Shown here in pieces: positions 13,997 to 19,876 of a DNA stretch of 36,753 nt. Made by a program: the position numbers and the translations under genes. The notes under the pieces were generated by a model. It had not been told where the DNA came from. It saw only the letters and a list, made by a program, of their open reading frames with translations, and ran no database searches. The DNA comes from a virus. Location: positions 1-36,753 of the IMG/VR virus record IMGVR_UViG_3300025086_000099. One strand, given 5' to 3'. Numbering within the stretch: position 1 is the first letter of the stretch; every line of letters begins with the position of its first letter.

Positions 13997-14034
13997 CTCA
14001 TGCTAGTATAAAGAAAAAATAATATACACTTGTT

Positions 14035-14259
14035 ATGTGTTTTTTTAGGCAACCATCACCACCACCTGCACCTGCACCAGAGCCAGAAGATTCTCCTATA
14101 GAAGAGACTGCTGATGCAGTTGTAGTTGGTAAGCAACAGAAAAAGAAAAAGAGTGAAAGTCAGGTTGCTTTGGGTAGAAGAATGGGAACTAAATCTTTAC
14201 AGATACCATTACTAGGCACAACAGGTAGTTCTTCTGGTAATTTAAATTACCCAACTTAA
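14035..14259 (+). CDS. Small MCFF protein 2, possible tail/virion component
   Basis: Encodes 74 residues: MCFF start, a proline-rich segment (PSPPPAPAPEPE), a Lys cluster, then GRRMGTKSLQIPL and a Gly/Ser-rich end. The pattern of MC start, proline-rich middle and R-R-x-G-x-x-S-L-x-I end is common next to the portal gene in marine T7-like phages. A T7 gp7.3-like tail role is possible. Together with the previous gene it looks like a diverged pair. The portal follows 1 nt after the stop. Confidence 0.55.
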   Translation: MCFFRQPSPPPAPAPEPEDSPIEETADAVVVGKQQKKKKSESQVALGRRMGTKSLQIPLLGTTGSSSGNLNYPT

Positions 14260-14260
14260 T

Positions 14261-15841
14261 ATGGAATACTCAGCACAAGGCACAACCGCAGCAGGTAGGT
14301 ATGAAGCACTTGTTAGCAGTAGATCAACCTACGATAGAGAAGCAAAAGAATCTTCAAAATTAACAATACCAAGTTTGATACCAGAACAGACATCTGGCAC
14401 AAGAGCAAGAATCAAAACACCTTTCCAGGCTACTGGTAGTCGTGGTGTTAATAGTTTGTCGAATAAATTATTAATGACTTTGCTTCCACCAAGCACATCA
14501 TTTTTTAAATTAGAAATAGATGCTCTTGAAATTAGAAAGCAAGGGCAAGAACAAATGCAAAGTGAAATAGATAAAGGACTACGCACAATAGAAAATGCTT
14601 TGATGAATCAGATAGAAATATCTAATGACAGAGTTGCTATGTTTGAAGCGATCAAGCATCTTGTCGTGTCTGGTAATGTCTTGTTATATCTGACAGATAA
14701 AGGATTGAAGGTATATCCATTATCAAAGTTTGTATGTAAAAGAGATGAAGTAGGTAATGTCTTAGAAATACTTACAAAAGAAACAGTTCACCCACAGGCT
14801 TTGCCTGCTGATTTCCTAGAACAGATTAAAAAGAAAGAGAACTATGATGCCAAGACAATGACAGATGATCTTGATATATATACACATATTCAAAGGATTA
14901 ATGATGATGTCTTCTGGTTTCAAGAATGTAAAGGAGAAAAGATACCAGGTACAGATGGCAGATCAAGAGTTGATGTAACACCCTGGCTACCTCTTAGATT
15001 TATCCGAGTTGATGGTGAAGATTACGGAAGAGGATATGTTGAAGAATACAGAGGAGATTTAATCAGTCTTGAGTCTTTGATGCAGGCAATAATTGAAGGT
15101 GCTGCTGCAAGTGCAAAGACTATATTCCTTGTAAATCCTAATGGGGTGACAAGGGCAGCCACAATAGCAAAAGCTCCAAATGGTGCAGTAAGAGAAGGTA
15201 CAGCATCAGATATTTCTGTAATGCAGGTAGGTAAAGGTGGTGATTTTAATGTTGCCTTTAGTGCTATACAACGTATTGAACAAAGACTTGAGTTTGCTTT
15301 TCTGATGGCAAGATCAGTACAACGTGACGCAGAAAGAGTAACAGCAGCAGAGATAAATCTTATGGCACAAGAACTAGAGAATAGTCTTGGTGGTATTTAC
15401 AGTATCTTGACTCAGGAGTTTCAACTACCTTATCTAAGAAGACGTATGCACTTACTTGTAAGACAAGGTAAAGTTCCCAAGCTGCCTGATGAACTGGTCA
15501 AACCTAAGATCGTTACAGGCTTGCAAGGACTTGGTAGAGGTAATGATAGAAATAAATTAATAGAGTTTATAGGAACTGTAGCTCAAGCTTTAGGACCAGA
15601 TGTTATGAGACAGTACGTTAATGTAGATGAAGCAGTCAAACGTCTTGCTACCAGTATAGGAATTGATACTGCTAACCTTATAAAAACACAAGAACAAATT
15701 CAAGAAGAGCAACAGGCAGCACAACAACAGCAGCTTATTCAAAGTCTTGGACCTGCTGCTTTAGGTTCACCTTTAGTTGATCCTAAAAAACTAGCTGATG
15801 CTCAACAACAACTACCAATGGAGGAAACTCAAGATGCCTAG
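14261..15841 (+). CDS. Portal / head-tail connector (T7 gp8-like)
   Basis: Encodes 526 residues (T7 gp8: 536). The dodecameric portal forms the channel through which terminase packs DNA and onto which the tail assembles. Typical features are the N-terminal RYEALVSSRSTYDREAKESS, the TPFQATGSRGVNSLSNKL segment, the RVTAAEINLMAQELENSLGGIYS helix near residue 370, and a Gln-rich C-terminus. It is followed by the scaffold and capsid genes as in T7. The next small gene overlaps its 3' end by 8 nt. Confidence 0.93.
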   Translation: MEYSAQGTTAAGRYEALVSSRSTYDREAKESSKLTIPSLIPEQTSGTRARIKTPFQATGSRGVNSLSNKLLMTLLPPSTSFFKLEIDALEIRKQGQEQMQSEIDKGLRTIENALMNQIEISNDRVAMFEAIKHLVVSGNVLLYLTDKGLKVYPLSKFVCKRDEVGNVLEILTKETVHPQALPADFLEQIKKKENYDAKTMTDDLDIYTHIQRINDDVFWFQECKGEKIPGTDGRSRVDVTPWLPLRFIRVDGEDYGRGYVEEYRGDLISLESLMQAIIEGAAASAKTIFLVNPNGVTRAATIAKAPNGAVREGTASDISVMQVGKGGDFNVAFSAIQRIEQRLEFAFLMARSVQRDAERVTAAEINLMAQELENSLGGIYSILTQEFQLPYLRRRMHLLVRQGKVPKLPDELVKPKIVTGLQGLGRGNDRNKLIEFIGTVAQALGPDVMRQYVNVDEAVKRLATSIGIDTANLIKTQEQIQEEQQAAQQQQLIQSLGPAALGSPLVDPKKLADAQQQLPMEETQDA

Positions 15842-15989
15842 CAAGAAGCCTAGTACAAAAAAAGAAACACCAGAAAATGCACCAGAACAAGCTATCGTTA
15901 GCGAACTTGGTGTAAACGAAACTAACCCTGTACCAGAGAAGTCAGGTGATGTCGTTACTGGACATGGCAATACAATTCACTATAGTTAA
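15834..15989 (+). CDS. Small hypothetical protein between portal and scaffold
   Basis: The best start is the ATG at 15834 (51 residues), which has GGAGGAAA upstream inside the portal gene. A longer frame from 15798 overlaps the portal more and lacks that signal. The sequence is Lys/Pro/Glu-rich at the start and ends GHGNTIHYS. The last codons coincide with a T7-like promoter candidate. Function unknown; co-expression with portal and scaffold suggests a virion role. Confidence 0.5.
   Translation: MPSKKPSTKKETPENAPEQAIVSELGVNETNPVPEKSGDVVTGHGNTIHYS
15968..15989 (+). promoter_or_regulatory. Candidate phage promoter ahead of the scaffold gene
   Basis: AATACAATTCACTATAG (15969-15985) matches the T7 class III promoter at 15 of the 18 positions -17 to +1, with +1 at 15985, 17 bases before the scaffold ATG. 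T7 has its phi9 promoter in the same place. The bases also encode the end of the previous gene. I find only a partial echo (TATAGTTAA at 9927), so chance is not excluded. Confidence 0.35.
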
Positions 15990-16001
15990 AAGAAAACTAC
16001 T

Positions 16002-16808
16002 ATGACATCATCACAAGTTAATGTTTCAGAAACACCGCCAATGTCGGCTAACGACTTGGAAGGTTTAAAAGATGAAAATGGTTTGTATGCTGGCAAGTTT
16101 AAAACTGTTGAAGATCTTGTTGGCAGCTATAAAGAACTTGAAGGTAAGCTTGGTGCTATAGATCAAACCAGAGAAGAACCAGAAGCTAACGCTGAAGAAC
16201 AAACAGAAGAAGCAGAAACAGAACAGGAAACAAATGATTCTGATTTTAATGCAGAAGAATTTTATGGAGAAGGTCTTGCTTCTGTCTTAGAAGAAGTTGG
16301 TATTGATCCACAAGACATATCAAATAGATTTGCAGAAAATGATGAAATCTCTGAAGATGATTACAGCAAACTAAATGAAGCTGGTTTCTCAAAACAAATC
16401 GTTGATACCTATTTAGATGGTCTTCGTAATGCAGGGATAGCAGGTGAAGTTGATGCACAAGGTATTAAAGATTCAGTTGGTGGAGATGAAAGCTATGGTC
16501 AAATGGTTTCTTGGGCTATAGAAAATCTACCTGCTGAAGAAGTCCAGGCTTTTAACAAACTTACCGATACTGGAGATGGACCTGCTATTAAGTTGGCTGT
16601 TCAAGGTATCTATTCACAATACAATAACGCTATGGGAGTTGAACCAAGTCTTTACTCAGGTCGTGCTTCAACAAGTGGACCTACACCATTTAGATCTACA
16701 GCAGAAGTAGTAACTGCTATGTCTGATCCTCGTTGGGAAAAAGATGTAGCATATACAGAAAACGTGAAACAGCGTTTACAAGGTTCTAACGTATTTGGTA
16801 ATGGCTAA
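16002..16808 (+). CDS. Capsid scaffolding protein (T7 gp9-like)
   Basis: Encodes 268 residues (T7 gp9: 307). It is strongly acidic, with a Glu-rich stretch (about residues 62-85) and a segment LKDENGLYAGKFKTVEDLV typical of phage scaffolds. It lies between portal and capsid genes. The scaffold guides procapsid assembly and leaves before or during packaging. Unusually, about 1 kb of tiny basic genes separates it from the capsid gene. Its last bases overlap the start of the first of these. Confidence 0.85.
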   Translation: MTSSQVNVSETPPMSANDLEGLKDENGLYAGKFKTVEDLVGSYKELEGKLGAIDQTREEPEANAEEQTEEAETEQETNDSDFNAEEFYGEGLASVLEEVGIDPQDISNRFAENDEISEDDYSKLNEAGFSKQIVDTYLDGLRNAGIAGEVDAQGIKDSVGGDESYGQMVSWAIENLPAEEVQAFNKLTDTGDGPAIKLAVQGIYSQYNNAMGVEPSLYSGRASTSGPTPFRSTAEVVTAMSDPRWEKDVAYTENVKQRLQGSNVFGNG

Positions 16809-16947
16809 CAAACCTACAAAACCAAAGCTTTATGCAAGAATTAAAGCTAAAGTAAAAGCAAGGGTCAAAAAATGGCCTAGTGCTTATGCAAGTGGACAAC
16901 TTGTAAGAGAATACAAAGCAGCAGGTGGAGGGTACACTAAAGCATGA
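16801..16947 (+). CDS. Tiny basic protein, DUF5872-like
   Basis: Encodes 48 residues. The pattern KPKLYARIKAKVKARVKKWPSAYASGQLV-EYK-AGGGY is one I associate with small proteins of marine phages and large algal viruses (DUF5872-like); this match is from memory. Very basic. The start overlaps the scaffold stop by 8 nt and the stop overlaps the next ATG (ATGA). First of a five-gene cassette inserted between scaffold and capsid. A virion DNA-binding role is possible from charge and place only. Confidence 0.6.
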   Translation: MANKPTKPKLYARIKAKVKARVKKWPSAYASGQLVREYKAAGGGYTKA

Positions 16948-17066
16948 AAAAACTATCAGCTAAACAAAAGAAAAGTCTTGATAAAACTGGTGATGGTAAA
17001 CTCACTAAAGAAGATTTTTTATTAGTTCGCAGATTAAGAGACAAAAAGAAAAATGGCAAAGCTTAA
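16944..17066 (+). CDS. Tiny basic protein with an EF-hand-like loop
   Basis: Encodes 40 residues. Residues 13-24 (DKTGDGKLTKED) follow the EF-hand calcium-loop pattern at positions 1, 3, 5 and 6, but position 12 is Asp rather than Glu, so binding is uncertain. The rest is Lys/Arg-rich. The start is in an ATGA overlap and the stop lies 14 nt inside the next gene. Probably real because of the overlap chain; function unknown. Confidence 0.5.
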   Translation: MKKLSAKQKKSLDKTGDGKLTKEDFLLVRRLRDKKKNGKA

Positions 17067-17205
17067 TCTTTCACAGATGAGAAAACTGAAAGCACATTCA
17101 GTTCATCACACACCTAAACACATGAACCTTATGAAGAAGCTCATGCGTGAAGGTAAATCATTTAAACAGGCTCATACTGCTGCACAGAAACAAGTAGGCA
17201 AATGA
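17053..17205 (+). CDS. Tiny basic His-rich protein
   Basis: Encodes 50 residues with the pattern HSVHHTPKHMNLMKKLMREGKSFKQAH-AAQK-VGK. I recognise similar 40-60-residue proteins from marine cyanophages and algal viruses, without known function. Basic, probably two helices. It overlaps both neighbours (14 nt and 4 nt). Confidence 0.6.
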   Translation: MAKLNLSQMRKLKAHSVHHTPKHMNLMKKLMREGKSFKQAHTAAQKQVGK

Positions 17206-17456
17206 GTCTTAAAAGATGGTTTAAAGAAAAATGGGTTGATGTCAAAACAGGCAAGAAATGTGGTCGAGGTACTAATGAAAAAGGCAGACCTTACCCTGCT
17301 TGCAGACCATCTAAAAGAATTAGTAGCAAGACTCCTAAGACTACAAGTGAGATGAGTAGTAAAGAAAAAGCTAGGTTTAAAAGAGAAAAGACAAGTTCTA
17401 AAAATATTACTTATCAACATAGAAGAAGAAAAAGAAATAGTTTAAAGATTGCATAA
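17202..17456 (+). CDS. Small basic protein, WVDVKTGKKCGR family
   Basis: Encodes 84 residues. The N-terminal half has the recognisable RWFKEKWVDVKTGKKCGR then PYPACRPSKRISSKTPKT pattern, with Cys at about residues 19 and 33, shared with small proteins of marine phages and algal viruses. The C-terminal half is Lys/Arg/Ser-rich and likely disordered. The start overlaps the previous stop (ATGA). Function unknown; basic charge and place beside the capsid gene suggest a virion or DNA-associated role. Confidence 0.6.
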   Translation: MSLKRWFKEKWVDVKTGKKCGRGTNEKGRPYPACRPSKRISSKTPKTTSEMSSKEKARFKREKTSSKNITYQHRRRKRNSLKIA

Positions 17457-17488
17457 GAGTGTTATATTTTAAATAGCTTACATTTTTT

Positions 17489-17758
17489 ATGTCTAAAGGT
17501 GTATCAATGACTAAGAAGGACAAAGATCCCACAGGGGGTCTTACTGCTTCTGGTCGTAGAAAATACAACCGAGCAACAGGTGGAAACTTGCAAGCTCCTG
17601 TTACTAAAAAGACAGGTCTTTCTCCTAGACAGAAAGCAAGAAGAAAATCTTTTTGTGCAAGAATGTCTAAGGTAAAAGGACCACTAAAAAAAGATGGCAA
17701 GCTAACTCGCAAAGCCCTTGCTTTAAGGAAGTGGAATTGTGGGTCAGTAAAAACTTAA
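17489..17758 (+). CDS. Small basic protein, DUF6321-like
   Basis: Encodes 89 residues; a second in-frame ATG at 17507 may be the true start (MTKKDKDPTGGLTASGRR). The pattern DPTGGLTASGRRKY, then SFCARMS-VKGP, then GKLTRKALALRKWNC resembles what I know as DUF6321, found in marine phages and algal viruses; the assignment is from memory. Very basic. Last of the cassette before the capsid gene, with a 32-base AT-rich gap before it. Confidence 0.6.
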   Translation: MSKGVSMTKKDKDPTGGLTASGRRKYNRATGGNLQAPVTKKTGLSPRQKARRKSFCARMSKVKGPLKKDGKLTRKALALRKWNCGSVKT

Positions 17759-17786
17759 CAGAGTAGAAATCTAAATATCCTTGTGC

Positions 17787-17863
17787 CTGATGCGTCAGAT
17801 ACCACTTGTGAGAAAGGATCGAAACGAAGTTAGTTTCTCAAATTTGTAAATTTTATCAAGGAG
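17787..17863 (+). promoter_or_regulatory. Capsid gene leader: hairpins and strong ribosome binding site
   Basis: The 112-base gap before the capsid gene holds hairpin CTGA/TCAG (17787-17798), hairpin GAGAAA (17810-17815) with TTTCTC (17834-17839), and AAGGAG (17858-17863) 7 bases before the ATG. This is among the clearest Shine-Dalgarno sequences in the window, fitting the high output needed for capsid protein. A phage promoter is expected here (T7 phi10) but none is obvious. Confidence 0.55.
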
Positions 17864-17870
17864 TTTTCCT

Positions 17871-19118
17871 ATGGCTAACGCCACAGTATCTCGTCTTGGT
17901 TTGGTTAATAATACTGGTACAGCGTTTGACGCTCTTTTTCTGAAAATTTTTTCGGGGGAAGTCCTAACTGCGTTTGCCAGAAACAACATTTTTAACGAGC
18001 AACTACATTCAGTTCGTACTATCACAAGTGGTAAGTCAGCACAGTTCCCAGTATTAGGAACTGCTACTGCTGCATATCACACAGTAGGAACTCCACTTGT
18101 AGGAGCAAACCAAATCAAGGCAAACGAAAAGATTATCAACATTGATGATCTATTAATTGCCCAAAGTTTTATAGCGAACATAGATGAGCTTTTTTCTAAA
18201 ATGATTAGAGCCTTTTGCTGGTAACAGCAATAAGATAACAAGGTGAATTGCTGGAAATCCTCCAATAAAAAGGACAATCAGCAGCCAAGCTAACCTACAA
18301 GTTAGAAGGTTCAACGACTAACTCCCGATAGGAAACTAAGTAACGGAGACACGAGTGCCTTGCAACCCACAGGGTTGAAGATATAGTCTGAACTGCATCA
18401 ATGGCAAAGATGCAGAACTAAAGGATAAAGAGCCTTTAGGGTAACAATCTTGAAGAATCATTATGACGTTAGAGCTACCTATGCTGATGAGCTAGGTAAG
18501 GCACTTGCCAGAACGTATGACCAAAACGTAGCGAAGCAAATCGCTAACGCTTCCAGAGCTTCTACTAACCTTAGTGGTGGTAATGGTGGTCTTGTTCTTA
18601 CACTTGCTACTGGTAACACAAACTCTGCTGCTGTAACTGGAGATGAGATAGCAGCAGCTATCTATGACATTGCACAGACATTTGACGAAAGAGACATTCC
18701 TCCAACAGATCGTTTCTGTGTACTACCACCTGCTGAGTACTACAAACTTGCTGAGTCTGCTACAAGAACTGTAGATGTTGACTTTAACCCAGGTGGTAAT
18801 GGTTCATTTGCTTCTGGTCGTGTACAACAAGTTGCAGGTATTCCTGTAATGATGAGTAACAACGTACCTCAATCAAACGTAGGATCAAACCCATCAGGTG
18901 CTAACAACACTTACTCAGGTGACGATAGTAAAACTATTGGTCTTGTCTTCCACAAATCTGCTGTTGGTACAGTTAAATTAATGGATATGACAACTGAGAT
19001 CTCTGGTTCTGACTACGGAATTATGTATCAAGGTACATTAATGGTTGCTAAGTATGCTCTTGGTCATGGAATCCTAAGACCAGAATGTGCAGCTACTATT
19101 AAGTTATCTGCTACTTAA
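17871..19118 (+). CDS. Major capsid protein (T7 gp10-like), interrupted by a group I intron
   Basis: The coding sequence is two exons, 17871-18191 (107 codons) and 18453-19118 (221 codons plus stop), joined after intron removal to a 328-residue protein; T7 gp10A has 345. Exon 1 ends ...NIDEL and exon 2 begins KNHYDVRATY, restoring the conserved NHYDVR segment of T7-type capsids. Without splicing, translation would stop after 117 codons (last residues FSKMIRAFCW). The spliced protein is the main shell subunit. The gene follows the scaffold and the basic-protein cassette, and is followed by a strong terminator, as T7 gene 10 is by T-phi. Confidence 0.9.
18192..18452 (+). ncRNA. Group I intron (subgroup IA-like) in the capsid gene, no homing endonuclease
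   Basis: 261 nt. The 5' exon ends GCUU and pairs with GAGC in the intron, putting the required U-G wobble at the splice site; the intron ends with G18452. Helices found: P2 18215-18220/18225-18230 with a GUAA loop; P3 18239-18245/18356-18362; P4 UUGCUG near 18248-18253 with CAGCAG near 18279-18284; P6 GCUAAC.../GUUAG; P7 GACUA 18316-18320/UAGUC 18384-18388; P8 18363-18368/18372-18377; P9 18393-18399/18409-18415; a last hairpin 18418-18424/18433-18439. An extra stem (CUCC/GGAG) between P7 and P3 fits subgroup IA, usual in phages. The R (UUCAACGACUA) and S (AAGAUAUAGUC) boxes are classic. Confidence 0.93.
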
Positions 19119-19130
19119 TTTCAATTTATA

Positions 19131-19163
19131 GGGTATCTTATTATTAGATACCCTTTTTTTTTT
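19131..19163 (+). terminator. Intrinsic terminator after the capsid gene
   Basis: GGGTATCT (19131-19138) pairs perfectly with AGATACCC (19146-19153) over a 7-base loop, followed by ten T. It begins 12 bases after the capsid stop. T7 places its T-phi terminator in the same spot, which sets a high capsid to tail transcript ratio. Confidence 0.9.
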
Positions 19164-19182
19164 ACTAATACGGAGAATTATT

Positions 19183-19263
19183 ATGGGTTATGGTACATCA
19201 ATGAAAAAGAAGAAAAAGAAAAAAATGAAAGGTGGTAGAGATTCCTTAAAAATTAAATACTAA
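19183..19263 (+). CDS. 26-residue lysine-rich peptide
   Basis: ATG at 19183, TAA at 19261. Composition is extreme: seven Lys in a row, then MKGGRDSLKIKY. The start is preceded by GGAGAA about 6 bases upstream, a fair ribosome site. Similar Lys-rich mini-proteins occur near structural genes in marine phages, as far as I recall. It may bind nucleic acid; function unknown. It lies between the capsid terminator and the tail genes. Confidence 0.5.
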   Translation: MGYGTSMKKKKKKKMKGGRDSLKIKY

Positions 19264-19265
19264 TC

Positions 19266-19874
19266 ATGGCAGTAGCAGCAACTACAGAACTTGAAGCTAT
19301 CAATATTATGTTGGCAGCTATAGGAGAAGCACCTATCAATAGTCTTGTGGGTACACTTCCTGTTGATGCTCGTATTGCTCAATCAACTCTTACAGAAGTT
19401 AATAAAAGTGTTCAGTCAGAAGGCTGGTCTTTTAATACAGAGATAGATGTAACTCTTACCAGAGATGCTTCTAATCAAATAAACATTCCTATAAATGTAT
19501 TAAGGGTAGATGCAAACATACATCAACACCCAACCATTGATCCTATACAACGTGGTCTAAAATTATATGACAGACAAAACAATAAGTTTGAATTTGATGA
19601 AGACTTAATTTGTACTGTTGTTTATTTAAGAGATTTTGATGAGATACCAGAACCAGCTAGACATTATATGAATATACAAGCTGCAAGAAAGTTTGTTGAC
19701 AGACTTGTTAGTGACCAATCTTTAAGAACCTATACGCAACAAGACGAGCAAAGAGCTAGAGCTATATTGATGGAAACAGATTTAGCAAACGGAGATCATA
19801 ATATACTTAGAGGAGATCCTTCTCTTACCAGTATTTTTGATACTTACAATCCTTCTAGTGCCTTAATTAGATAA
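19266..19874 (+). CDS. Tail tubular protein A (T7 gp11-like)
   Basis: Encodes 202 residues (T7 gp11: 196). The N-terminal TELEAINIMLAAIGEAPINSL pattern and the Arg-rich ARKFVDRLVSDQSLRTYTQQDE helix near the end are typical of this family. It forms the ring joining portal and tail nozzle. The order gp10, gp11, gp12 is conserved; tail tubular protein B starts 3 nt after its stop. Confidence 0.9.
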   Translation: MAVAATTELEAINIMLAAIGEAPINSLVGTLPVDARIAQSTLTEVNKSVQSEGWSFNTEIDVTLTRDASNQINIPINVLRVDANIHQHPTIDPIQRGLKLYDRQNNKFEFDEDLICTVVYLRDFDEIPEPARHYMNIQAARKFVDRLVSDQSLRTYTQQDEQRARAILMETDLANGDHNILRGDPSLTSIFDTYNPSSALIR

Positions 19875-19876
19875 CT

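Noticed and set aside
17407-17712. Minus-strand open frame of 101 codons
   Set aside because: It is antisense to the DUF6321-like gene and ends in a run of Phe created by the opposite A-rich strand.
18192-18452. Sequencing error, frameshift or pseudogene in the capsid gene
   Set aside because: The interruption is a 261-nt block with a full group I core, and both flanking exons stay intact and rejoin exactly at a conserved segment.
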